Origin: Betaproteobacteria bacterium | GTDB lineage: Bacteria > Pseudomonadota > Gammaproteobacteria > Burkholderiales > Burkholderiaceae_D | Assembly: GCA_015655165.1 (NCBI GenBank) | Contig: JAATFN010000062.1 | Coordinates: 1-6,394, forward strand | Length of the DNA stretch: 6,394 nt | Reading direction: 5' to 3' | Shown: one piece after another, positions 1 through 6,024 of the stretch | Layout: every line of letters begins with the position of its first letter | Numbering within the stretch: the stretch's first letter is position 1 | The notes under the pieces: generated by a model | Database searches by the model: none | What the model saw: only the letters and a program-made list of their open reading frames with translations | Told to the model about the DNA's origin: nothing | Position numbers and translations under genes: made by a program

Positions 1-468
1 ACGGATACCGGCATGCGAACTGATGTTTACGACGCAACCTGCTCGACGGTAACGGGCGGCATCGCGCAATGCAGACTCGGCCAAAGCAACCAGGTGGAAC
101 GGTGCCACGACATTAATCTCGTTAAGTTCGTGCCACACCGTCGAACTGGCAGAGGCAAGGTTGTCGTGCGGTATGACTCTGCTAATACCGGCGTTATTGA
201 CCAATACGTCGAGCTGCCCCCACGCGGCGATAGCCTCGTTAACAAGCCTGACTCTGTCAGCTTCGAAAGCAAGATCAGCTTGCACGTAAATAGCCTGCTT
301 TATTTCGGCAACCATAGCGCGTCCTGTATCCGCAGAATTTCGCGAATGCAGCACCACCGCATAGCCTGCCCGGCTTAGTACACGTGCAATGGCTGCACCG
401 ATACCGGAAGTCGATCCTGTAACCAACGCGACGCGTAATTCGTTATCGATTGTCGGATTGGGTTTCAT
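1..468 (-). CDS. SDR-family NAD(P)-dependent oxidoreductase, N-terminal part (runs off the left edge)
   Basis: Reading the minus strand from ATG at 468-466 gives 156 codons with no stop before the edge. The classical SDR Rossmann signature is visible: the nucleotide-binding TGSTSGIG at residues 17-24, NNAG at 91-94, the active-site Asn in NEINVV (N119), and VVNISS at 146-151, whose second Ser (S151) is the catalytic serine. The YxxxK tyrosine is expected about 13 residues later, just beyond the window. The closest relatives in style are 3-oxoacyl-ACP reductase-like cytosolic SDRs that reduce carbonyls with NAD(P)H; the substrate cannot be told. About 60% of a usual 250-residue SDR is present. 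The start is supported by a GAG eight bases upstream (weak ribosome site) and because the Rossmann strand begins at residue 12. It is divergent from the MerR regulator at 888, a common pairing, so MerR control is inferred. Confidence 0.9.
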   Translation of the reverse strand, partial: MKPNPTIDNELRVALVTGSTSGIGAAIARVLSRAGYAVVLHSRNSADTGRAMVAEIKQAIYVQADLAFEADRVRLVNEAIAAWGQLDVLVNNAGISRVIPHDNLASASSTVWHELNEINVVAPFHLVALAESALRDAARYRRAGCVVNISSHAGIR

Positions 469-578
469 ATGGATATCTCGAATTGGTTGCTAGAGAGCCA
501 TTACCGTAGTACCAAGCAGGCAACGTCGCCATCAGGCGCACGATAGGCAGGTATCCATTTTCAAATCATGTTGGCGCT

Positions 579-609
579 TATTCTGTGACACAAAGCCACG
601 CTTTGTCAA
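579..609 (-). promoter_or_regulatory. Candidate MerR-type promoter of the SDR gene
   Basis: On the minus strand a consensus -35 TTGACA (609-604) is followed 18 bases later by CAGAAT (585-580), a 4/6 match to a -10 box. A 7-3-7 inverted repeat, ACAAAGC-CAC-GCTTTGT (590-606), fills the spacer. A dyad inside a slightly long spacer is the usual layout of MerR-activated promoters. Transcription would start near 573, leaving a leader of about 100 bases before the SDR ATG. The dyad differs in sequence from the palindrome next to the merR gene, so it is not certain that the same protein binds both. The -35 coincides with the proposed IS tip. Confidence 0.35.
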
Positions 610-751
610 CAACGGTTTAGAACTGACCCACCTAAGTTTAAAAACATCAGATTGGAATTGACCCACCCTGGTACACAGAATTGATATTCATCGGTTTTGC
701 CTGACCCGGGTCAACGCATACCGATGAACATCGGACTAAATTTGACCCATC
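604..751. mobile_element. Likely one-ended insertion-sequence remnant (IS21-like terminal region)
   Basis: The segment opens with TGTCAAC and carries three same-direction copies of a short unit: GAACTGACCCACC at 620-632, GAATTGACCCACC at 655-667 and AATTTGACCCATC at 739-751. A TG tip followed by spaced copies of a TGACCCAC-type repeat is, from memory, how many IS21-family ends look. No transposase fragment, opposite inverted end or target duplication is visible, so if it is an IS it is a decayed single end, with the right boundary only approximate. No open reading frame of note lies inside. Alternatively the repeats could be unrelated regulator sites. Confidence 0.4.
687..728. repeat. 42-bp nested palindrome
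   Basis: A perfect 12-bp core TGACCCGGGTCA (702-713) is flanked at equal distance by 9-bp arms TTCATCGGT (687-695) and ACCGATGAA (720-728). Both pairs share the same centre at 707.5; the 6-base stretches between core and arms do not pair. The core contains the same TGACCC/GGGTCA unit as the direct repeats on either side. No T-run follows on either strand, so an intrinsic terminator is unlikely. It may be a dimeric protein site or part of the IS-derived sequence. Confidence 0.6.
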
Positions 752-842
752 AATGCTGCTTCCGGTGCGTCTGCTTGTCTGCTATGGATAATCATTGCCA
801 TCATTTTAAACCTCGCTTCCATCCAAGAAAGTGATAGGCTAA

Positions 843-864
843 ACTTTGACAGTGCTGTCAAAGT
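843..864. promoter_or_regulatory. Perfect 22-bp palindrome, probable MerR operator
   Basis: ACTTTGACAG (843-852), TG, CTGTCAAAGT (855-864) is a perfect 10-2-10 inverted repeat ending 23 bases before the merR start. Each arm carries TTGACA, one per strand. On the minus strand TTGACA (861-856) is followed after 19 bases by TATCAC (836-831), the over-long spacer typical of MerR-activated promoters, pointing towards the SDR gene. On the plus strand a possible -10 TAAACT (840-845) would start transcription inside the palindrome, which would allow autorepression. Binding by the adjacent MerR protein is inferred from position and symmetry. Confidence 0.55.
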
Positions 865-875
865 CAAGAACAAAT

Positions 876-881
876 AAGGAG
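876..881 (+). promoter_or_regulatory. Ribosome binding site that fixes the merR start
   Basis: AAGGAG lies six bases before the ATG at 888. It decides against the in-frame TTG at 846, which sits inside the operator palindrome and would add 14 residues absent from the MerR fold. Confidence 0.75.
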
Positions 882-887
882 TCTGTC

Positions 888-1274
888 ATGCGTATTGGAG
901 AATTAGCCCGCCGCACAGGCATTAGCGAACGAATGCTACGCTACTACGAACAGGAAGGTTTACTGCAACCGGCGCGTGCGCAGTCCGGCTACCGTAACTA
1001 TGGCGACGCGGAAATGCTAGTCGCTCAGCGCATCCGACTGCTCAATGATTCAGGTTTGAAGATAGAAACCATCCGTATTCTGCTACCTTGTATTCAGGAC
1101 AACCAACCCCGCTTTGAACCGTGCAAGGAAGTTCGTGCCGCATTGCGCCAAGCAGTCGACAAGATGGATACAAAACTGCATGACCTGAGTAAGAGCCGAC
1201 AGATCATTGCGCGCTTTCTAAATGATGTGGAGACAGACAGTTCCCACCTGAACATGCCAAATTCGAATTGTTAA
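888..1274 (+). CDS. MerR-family transcriptional regulator
   Basis: The 128-residue protein opens with the MerR DNA-binding domain: MRIGELARRTGIS, then the recognition turn MLRYYEQEGLL (16-26) and the wing segment SGYRNY (33-38). A second helix pair follows to about residue 70, then a dimerisation coiled coil at roughly 80-113. MerR dimers bind a dyad in the promoter spacer and untwist it to activate transcription. The effector region is short, as in the small one-domain MerR proteins often found beside oxidoreductases. Cys68 and Cys79, in LLPC and EPCKEV, bracket the start of the coiled coil; similarly spaced cysteines recur in this subgroup as I recall it, and a thiol or redox signal is possible but unproven. 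It lacks a clear SoxR iron-sulfur cluster pattern or MerR mercury-binding set. It is divergent from the SDR gene, its probable target, and convergent with the exporter 45 bases downstream. Confidence 0.92.
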   Translation: MRIGELARRTGISERMLRYYEQEGLLQPARAQSGYRNYGDAEMLVAQRIRLLNDSGLKIETIRILLPCIQDNQPRFEPCKEVRAALRQAVDKMDTKLHDLSKSRQIIARFLNDVETDSSHLNMPNSNC

Positions 1275-1319
1275 TGCCACGTGAAGAATTTTGCTTTCCC
1301 GAATCGCCATTTAGCAGAT

Positions 1320-2795
1320 CTACCGGTTTATTTTGTTTGGCCCCATACGCCATACAAAGTTTAACAGTCCGACTGCCATTAGCATGGCGACCGCATTAAC
1401 GTACATCGCTGCCACAAACGCATTGGAATACATATTGGCAACAGTCGTTTTGGTGGTGTCGACATCCGACATGACACCAAACACCATTCCTGCCAACACA
1501 ATCCCAAAGGTACCGCCAAGTTGTTGCACGGTCGAGATGACACCGCTAGCCATGCCGGCACGCTGTTTCCCTACAAGACCTATAGCGATGTTGAGTAACG
1601 GTGGGCCGGACAAACCTTGTGCAAAACCGAAAAACGCCATTCCCGCAAGGAAGCCCAGATCCACTTCACTGCCATTGGCAAGATGATGAATGGCATGACC
1701 TATCCACACAAAACCGATTGCATAGATTGCCATACCACAGACAACTACCTTCACCCCCAAATACCGGGTGAGCTTAGGTGCTGCAAGAGACGCCGTAACG
1801 AATCCGATACTCATCGGAGTCAGCAAACTCCCCGCTTGCAGCGGTGTCATACCCAGTCCCGTTTGCATTGTCATGGTAAAACACAGAAAAAGTGAAGCTG
1901 GAGTTGAGTAAACCAGCAGGATGCACAATGCCGAGAGGGCAAACCCACGGTTTGAAAACATGGCCGGATCGAGTACCGGTGTCGCACCATGACGTACAAC
2001 ACGGTGCTCCCACCCTACAAATATGGTCCCGGCAAACACGAATAGAACAAGGCTTGCCCACGTCCAGAAAGGCCATCCCTGCGAAGTACCTTCAAGCAAC
2101 GGTACAAGCAACAGGACAAGCCCTCCCATCGCCAGCAATGCTCCCATTATGTCGATATGTGTTGCATCTTGGGATGTAGATTCAGGAATGGTGCGCGCGA
2201 CAACTGCAGCCACCATCCCCACCGGTAAATTAACGAAAAAAATCGTACGCCAGCCAAGCCCGAAAAGATCGCTCCATACCATCAGCCCGCCAAGAAGCTC
2301 GCCGGCAATAGCGGCAAGACCCAATGTCATTCCCAGAAGGCCAAATGCGCGGGTGCGGTCGACATCATCATAAAGCACGCGCAACAGCGTATAGACTTGG
2401 GGAAAGAGTAATGCCGCGCACATCCCCTGTAACACGCGAGAACCGATCAATATCTGCGGCGTTGTTGCCAAACCGCACAATACGGATGCGACGGCGAACC
2501 CGGTCATACCCAACGAGAACATTCTTCGCCGGCCAAAGATGTCCCCTATGCGCCCGCCAACGATGAGACAAGCGCCAAAGGCCAGTGCATACATGGCGAT
2601 TACCATACCGATTTCGGCAAAATCGGCATGCAAATCTTCTTTCAATGAAGGAATTGCCACGTTTACCACAAAGACGTCGAAGGTAACGACAAACGCTCCC
2701 GTTAACAGAACCACGAGCCCCCAAGGGGACAGACGTGCTGGCGCTGTGGATAAACAAGGCGTGATGGCGTCACCATCATTAGCGTTACCTGACAT
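1320..2795 (-). CDS. DHA2-family (14-TMS) major facilitator drug exporter
   Basis: The 491-residue inner-membrane protein has a short cytoplasmic N-terminus, then TM1 with FDVFVVNVAIPSL (39-51), the DHA2-type D1 signature. Motif A follows as GGRIGDIFGRRR (80-91) in the first cytoplasmic loop. A motif C-like stretch G-x5-GELLGG lies at 159-170, with Glu where Pro or Gln is usual. FFVNLPVG (186-193) and HIDIMGALL (213-221) are also standard DHA2 marks. About 14 hydrophobic segments and the full length suggest a working proton-driven antiporter for drugs, dyes or similar toxic compounds; the substrate is not readable. The ATG at 2795 is preceded at six bases by AAAGG. The gene is divergent from the XRE/MmyB regulator 98 bases away, its probable controller, and no periplasmic adaptor or outer-membrane partner lies beside it. 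Confidence 0.93.
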   Translation of the reverse strand: MSGNANDGDAITPCLSTAPARLSPWGLVVLLTGAFVVTFDVFVVNVAIPSLKEDLHADFAEIGMVIAMYALAFGACLIVGGRIGDIFGRRRMFSLGMTGFAVASVLCGLATTPQILIGSRVLQGMCAALLFPQVYTLLRVLYDDVDRTRAFGLLGMTLGLAAIAGELLGGLMVWSDLFGLGWRTIFFVNLPVGMVAAVVARTIPESTSQDATHIDIMGALLAMGGLVLLLVPLLEGTSQGWPFWTWASLVLFVFAGTIFVGWEHRVVRHGATPVLDPAMFSNRGFALSALCILLVYSTPASLFLCFTMTMQTGLGMTPLQAGSLLTPMSIGFVTASLAAPKLTRYLGVKVVVCGMAIYAIGFVWIGHAIHHLANGSEVDLGFLAGMAFFGFAQGLSGPPLLNIAIGLVGKQRAGMASGVISTVQQLGGTFGIVLAGMVFGVMSDVDTTKTTVANMYSNAFVAAMYVNAVAMLMAVGLLNFVWRMGPNKINR

Positions 2796-2816
2796 GAAAA
2801 CCTTTACAGATTGAAA

Positions 2817-2848
2817 ATTATCTATCCGGTAAGGTATTCCTATTTCAA
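2817..2848 (-). promoter_or_regulatory. Candidate promoter of the exporter gene
   Basis: On the minus strand TTGAAA (2848-2843) is followed by TAGATA (2824-2819) after 18 bases, or by the better GATAAT (2822-2817) after 20 bases. A 6-bp inverted repeat, TATCCG (2823-2828) with CGGATA (2851-2856), encloses the -35 and spacer and could be a repressor site. The assignment rests on sequence match only. Confidence 0.35.
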
Positions 2849-2857
2849 TACGGATAC

Positions 2858-2875
2858 TATATAAGAACTTATACT
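2858..2875 (+). promoter_or_regulatory. Candidate promoter/operator of the XRE regulator gene
   Basis: An AT-rich stretch holds two possible -10 boxes, TATATA (2858-2863) and TATACT (2870-2875). A perfect 6-2-6 inverted repeat, TATAAG-AA-CTTATA (2860-2873), overlaps both. If the first box is used, transcription would start near 2870, upstream of the TAAGAG ribosome site at 2881-2886. A dyad over the -10 suggests autorepression; this is inference. Confidence 0.35.
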
Positions 2876-2893
2876 ATTACTAAGAGCAACAAG

Positions 2894-3703
2894 ATGGAAC
2901 AACGTGTCGAACGAACCCGCAATGAACTGGCCGATTTTTTACGACGCCGGCGCGAAAGTCTCTCTCCTTCAGCGGTCGGTCTGCCAGGTGGTGGCAGGCG
3001 CAGAACGCCCGGCCTGCGTCGCGAGGAAGTCGCCGCATTGGCAGGTGTAGGGCTTACCTGGTACACGTGGCTTGAACAAGGACGCACCATCAACGTTTCA
3101 TCATCCTTTCTGGATAACGTCGCACGTGTACTGCAACTGGACGAAGCGCAGCGACATCATCTGTTCCTGCTTGCCCACCACCGGGCACCACCGTCTTTGC
3201 CCAGACGAACCTGTGTGGTGCCGGCTTTCGTGCGGCGTCTGATTGATGCGTTAATTGAACGCCCTGCCCACGTATTGAATTTACGCTGGGATGTGATTGG
3301 CTGGAATACGGCGTCCGACAAGCTGTTCGGTTTCAGCTTAAGGCCGCCGGAGGAACGTAACATGCTCTGGATGCTGTTTGCCGATACACAACTGTCACAA
3401 TGCATCGCCGACTGGGATCGCCATGCACCCACAATCATCGCAAGCTTTCGACGGGATTTTGCAGAAGCACCCGACAGCGATGAAATGATCGCCTTGGTCG
3501 ATGGACTGTCAAAAGCATCACCACGTTTCGACAAGCTCTGGCGCGACCACGACGTCCATGGCTGCTGTCAGGGACAGCGCAGTTTCATTGTTGATGGTGG
3601 CGAATTAATTTCCTACGAACACGCAACCTTTGTACTTGATGAAGATAAACATTTACGCCTTGTTATCTATCAGCCAGTCGCAACAAACGTGGAACGACAT
3701 TGA
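2894..3703 (+). CDS. XRE-family regulator with MmyB-like ligand-binding domain
   Basis: The 269-residue cytosolic protein has two domains. Residues about 10-82 form an XRE-type helix-turn-helix with the hallmark RRTPGLRREEVAALAG (36-51) and the following WYTWLEQGR (56-64). Residues about 108-262 match the MmyB-like ligand-binding domain in style, with PAHVLNLRWDVIGWN (124-138) at its start; this domain is PAS-like and is thought to bind a hydrophobic or fatty-acid-like ligand. The length is normal for the family. The ATG at 2894 has TAAGAG seven bases upstream. Regulators of this kind are often divergent from an oxidoreductase or transporter they control; here the neighbour is the DHA2 exporter, so ligand-responsive control of export is the likely role. 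The gene ends only six bases from the lipoprotein stop, on the opposite strand. Confidence 0.92.
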   Translation: MEQRVERTRNELADFLRRRRESLSPSAVGLPGGGRRRTPGLRREEVAALAGVGLTWYTWLEQGRTINVSSSFLDNVARVLQLDEAQRHHLFLLAHHRAPPSLPRRTCVVPAFVRRLIDALIERPAHVLNLRWDVIGWNTASDKLFGFSLRPPEERNMLWMLFADTQLSQCIADWDRHAPTIIASFRRDFAEAPDSDEMIALVDGLSKASPRFDKLWRDHDVHGCCQGQRSFIVDGGELISYEHATFVLDEDKHLRLVIYQPVATNVERH

Positions 3704-3709
3704 CGTTCA

Positions 3710-4117
3710 TTAATCCCGGCAATATCCTTCCCCTTCTTTGACGATCAGACAATCTGTTTTTTCTTCCAACCATTTCAATCCGATTGCCCGGCCATTTGTA
3801 TGGCGTAATACCTGTTCACTCCCATCGCGGGTAAACGTGATCGTGTCACCTGTAGCAAGGCCGTTGAATATACCTGAATCTTTGTCGTCCAGCCCGAAAC
3901 GCATGACCAAAATATAATGACCAGGGCCTTTTACTGCATCTTTGTCGACAGACATATGCAATCCTTCCACACCGCGCCACTCACCCAGCCATGCATCTGT
4001 AGGGATTGCAAGCGCCATTTGCTGTGGCGGGATATCACTATCATCGCTCCCCTCACGCTCTTTGGGGCTACATCCCAATATGGCCAATGCCACCAGAATC
4101 ACTAAAACCAATTTCAT
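3710..4117 (-). CDS. Small putative lipoprotein of unknown function
   Basis: The 135-residue product begins with Lys2 and a hydrophobic stretch ending in a lipobox-like ILGC (13-16), so signal peptidase II cleavage and lipid attachment at Cys16 are expected. Asp and Glu dominate the next residues (EREGSDDSD, 20-28), a flexible tether. The mature domain, from about residue 40, has WLGEWRGVEG (43-52), a glycine-rich beta pattern, GDTITFTRDG (90-99) and a C-terminal GYCRD. Cys123 and Cys133 could form a disulfide, as expected of a periplasmic domain. I recall similar conserved hypothetical proteins in beta- and gammaproteobacteria but no assigned function. AAGGAAGG upstream of ATG 4117 supports the start. 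It is convergent with the regulator gene with a six-base gap and no visible terminator. Confidence 0.82.
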   Translation of the reverse strand: MKLVLVILVALAILGCSPKEREGSDDSDIPPQQMALAIPTDAWLGEWRGVEGLHMSVDKDAVKGPGHYILVMRFGLDDKDSGIFNGLATGDTITFTRDGSEQVLRHTNGRAIGLKWLEEKTDCLIVKEGEGYCRD

Positions 4118-4215
4118 CTTCTTGCCTTCCTTTAGACATCCGTACCGGTTACGTTGATCGATAACGTACCAAAAGGCATCCTATCCGACAAACCTGCTTT
4201 CATAAAATGGACATG

Positions 4216-4224
4216 ATCATACCA
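4216..4224 (-). promoter_or_regulatory. Candidate extended -10 promoter for the lipoprotein gene
   Basis: The minus strand reads TGGTATGAT (4224-4216), an extended -10 with a 5/6 match to TATAAT. No good -35 is present at 16-18 bases, which extended -10 promoters can tolerate. The leader to the lipoprotein ATG would be about 90 bases. The rest of 4118-4412 holds no gene; a 6-7-6 inverted repeat TACGTT/AACGTA lies at 4150-4168, within the proposed leader, with unknown role. Confidence 0.3.
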
Positions 4225-4412
4225 GCCTATGCCACACTTTTTGTGATCTGTACGAATACGCAACAGTGAATCATTCATCAGTCTACCGAACTAAACAACG
4301 CGCCTACAACGCTGATGTTGTATTTCGTTAAACCATTCACTGAAAACCCGATGTTATCGACACACATGCATACCGGTCATTTCACGCATGACACATCATT
4401 GGAAAAACTGGC

Positions 4413-5450
4413 ATGAATCTTCTACCTGCCTCTTTAACACCCGAGCCTGCAGGCTATACCGACTGGCTGACAGATCTTAAAGGCCGCATTCATCATGCGC
4501 AATAACGCGCGGCACTTGCGGTCAATTGCGAACTCGTCTTATTGTACTGGCAGATCGGTCGCGACATTGTTGATCGCCAACACGAACAGGGATGGGGCAG
4601 TAAAGTAATCGACAGACTGGCACACGATCTGCGTACAGCCTTTCCCCACATGAAAGGATTTTCTGCACGCAATCTTAAATATATGCGCGCTTTTGCAACA
4701 GCCTGGCCGGATACTGAATTTGTGCAAGCAGTACTTGCACAATTGCCTTGGTATCATCAACTAGCGCTACTGGATAAACTCGACAATCAAAAAGCGCGAT
4801 GCTGGTACGCTGCTAAAGCCATTGAAAACAACTGGTCCCGCAATATCTTAGCAATCCAGATTGAATCCCGCTTAATGGAACGCTCCGGGACTGCCGTGAC
4901 GAATTTTGAGGGTTGCCTGCCGCAAGTCCAGTCTGATTTGGCACGCGCGATGTTAAAAGATCCGTATTGCTTTGATTTTTTAGGATTAACGGATAAAGCC
5001 CATGAACGGGAAATCGAAACAGCACTGGTAGAACATGTGACCCAATTTCTTCTGGAGCTAGGAGCCGGTTTTGCCTATGTCGGCAAACAAGTCCAGTTCT
5101 CTGTAGGTGGTGACGATTTTTTCATTGATTTACTGTTTTATCATATCAAACTGCATGCTTACGTTGTCATTGAATTAAAGGCGAGCAAATTCAAACCGGA
5201 GCATCTTGGACAATTGAGTTTTTATCTGACAGCCGTCGATGAACAAATCAAGGATGAACAAGACAATCCTTCTATTGGCCTGTTACTCTGTAAAAACAAT
5301 AATCAATTTGTTGCAGAATATGCTTTACGCAACAACGTACAACCAATTGGCATCGCACAATACCAGTTGGTTGCCTCTTTGCCCGAAGAATTACAAACCA
5401 GCTTGCCAAGTATCGAGCAGATCGAACGTGAACTGGGTGGCGCCAACTAG
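4413..5450 (+). pseudogene. DUF1016/YhcG-family PD-(D/E)XK nuclease gene interrupted by a nonsense codon
   Basis: From ATG 4413 the frame reads 30 codons ending GRIHHAQ, meets TAA at 4503-4505, then continues in the same frame with RAALAVNCELVLLYWQIG and on to a stop at 5448-5450. Family members run unbroken through this point (AQxRAALAVN), so a single base change, for example CAA or TTA to TAA, explains the break. Without it the protein would be 345 residues, the usual YhcG size. The N-terminal DUF1016 domain shows GWGSKVIDRL and FSARNLKYMRAF. The C-terminal nuclease domain keeps D239 (FFIDLLFYH), E254 and K256 (VIELKASKF), followed by GQLSFYL. Catalytic residues are therefore intact. The family is a predicted endonuclease of uncertain role, sometimes linked to defence or mobile DNA; no restriction-modification partner is seen here. 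A TTG at 4542 opens the downstream frame but lacks a ribosome site. A sequencing error cannot be excluded. Confidence 0.85.
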
Positions 5451-5528
5451 AAACCGTATCAATAGCGGCACTCACTATCGACATCAGGCCGGCGCAATCC
5501 CCCCTAGACAAACGCGCATAGCATCACG

Positions 5529-5891
5529 TCACTTGAATGCCAAGATACGCGCTTCTGAAGGTGCCGGCATTTCCTGATATGCCTCACCCCACACTTTCAA
5601 ACTCTGCAGTACCGGTGCAAGGCTTTCTCCTAGTGGCGTCAATGCATATTCGACTTTGGGAGGCACCTGCGCATACACCGTTCTTGAAATAATGCCGTCG
5701 GTTTCCAGCTCACGTAACTGCAATGTCAGCATGCGTTGCGTGGCAGATGGCACAAAACGTCCAAGTTCCATAAAACGTTTTTTGCCCGTTAACAGATGAA
5801 ACAGAATTAACGGTTTCCATACGCCGCCAATCACCGACAAGGTCACTTCAACTGCACAACCGCTTTTATTACTTAACCGTTTGGATTTCAT
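5529..5891 (-). CDS. HxlR-family winged-helix transcriptional regulator
   Basis: The 120-residue protein shows the HxlR pattern throughout: GCAVEVTLSVIGGVWKPLIL (11-30), then FMELGRFVPSATQRMLTLQL (40-59) across the recognition helix, RELETDGII (60-68), the wing with VPPKVEYALTPLG (76-88), and the C-terminal dimerisation helix with LKVWGEAY (98-105). Cys12 sits at the conserved N-terminal cysteine position; in some relatives (HypR, QorR) this cysteine senses quinones, aldehydes or disulfide stress. The length is typical. The ATG at 5891 has only a weak ribosome site. It is divergent from the MDR oxidoreductase, matching the QorR-type regulator/quinone reductase pairing, so repression of that gene and of itself is the likely role. 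It is convergent with the nuclease pseudogene, 78 bases apart, with no visible terminator between. Confidence 0.93.
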   Translation of the reverse strand: MKSKRLSNKSGCAVEVTLSVIGGVWKPLILFHLLTGKKRFMELGRFVPSATQRMLTLQLRELETDGIISRTVYAQVPPKVEYALTPLGESLAPVLQSLKVWGEAYQEMPAPSEARILAFK

Positions 5892-5901
5892 AATCTATAC
5901 T

Positions 5902-5965
5902 TACATAAATGATGGTATATATCATGATTGTACATTCTTGTTCTTATGTATGAATACTGCATAAT
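5902..5965 (+). promoter_or_regulatory. Candidate promoter/operator region between the HxlR and MDR genes
   Basis: A 7-bp inverted repeat, TACATAA (5902-5908) with TTATGTA (5944-5950), encloses 35 AT-rich bases that also hold ATGAT/ATCAT arms (5909-5913 and 5921-5925). A plausible rightward promoter is TTGTTC (5938-5943), 16 bases, CATAAT (5960-5965). The right arm of the repeat lies in the promoter spacer, so HxlR binding there could block MDR transcription. This is inference from position and symmetry. Confidence 0.4.
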
Positions 5966-5979
5966 GATTGCTATCCCGA

Positions 5980-5997
5980 TTGCATGACTGCATGCAA
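5980..5997. promoter_or_regulatory. Perfect 7-4-7 inverted repeat in the MDR gene leader
   Basis: TTGCATG (5980-5986), ACTG, CATGCAA (5991-5997) lies 27 bases before the MDR start and just downstream of the proposed transcription start. It could be a second regulator site or a small leader hairpin. The arms do not match the upstream TACATAA repeat, so a different binding protein is possible. Confidence 0.45.
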
Positions 5998-6024
5998 CTG
6001 GAAAAACGTCTACAAGGATCAACA

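Noticed and set aside
13..378. A 121-codon open frame on the plus strand
   Set aside because: It lies entirely over the SDR gene, whose minus-strand translation carries four SDR motifs. The plus frame has no recognisable pattern.
687..728. Intrinsic terminator at the 42-bp palindrome
   Set aside because: No T-run follows on either strand and no gene ends nearby.
620..751. CRISPR array
   Set aside because: Only three 13-bp imperfect repeats with unequal spacing (35 and 84 bases) and no cas genes.
846..887. TTG at 846 as the merR start
   Set aside because: It lies within the operator palindrome, has no ribosome site, and adds residues before the standard MRIGELA start. AAGGAG before 888 decides the matter.
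1333..2566. Several plus-strand open frames of 80-117 codons
   Set aside because: All overlap the DHA2 exporter gene on the other strand and show low-complexity or patternless translations, as expected of shadow frames.
3700..3715. Bidirectional terminator between the XRE and lipoprotein genes
   Set aside because: Only six bases separate the stops and no GC-rich hairpin with T-runs is visible.
4542..5450. A separate, shorter nuclease gene starting at TTG 4542
   Set aside because: The family's N-terminal residues are encoded in the same frame upstream, across the TAA, and there is no ribosome site before 4542. A broken gene is the simpler reading.
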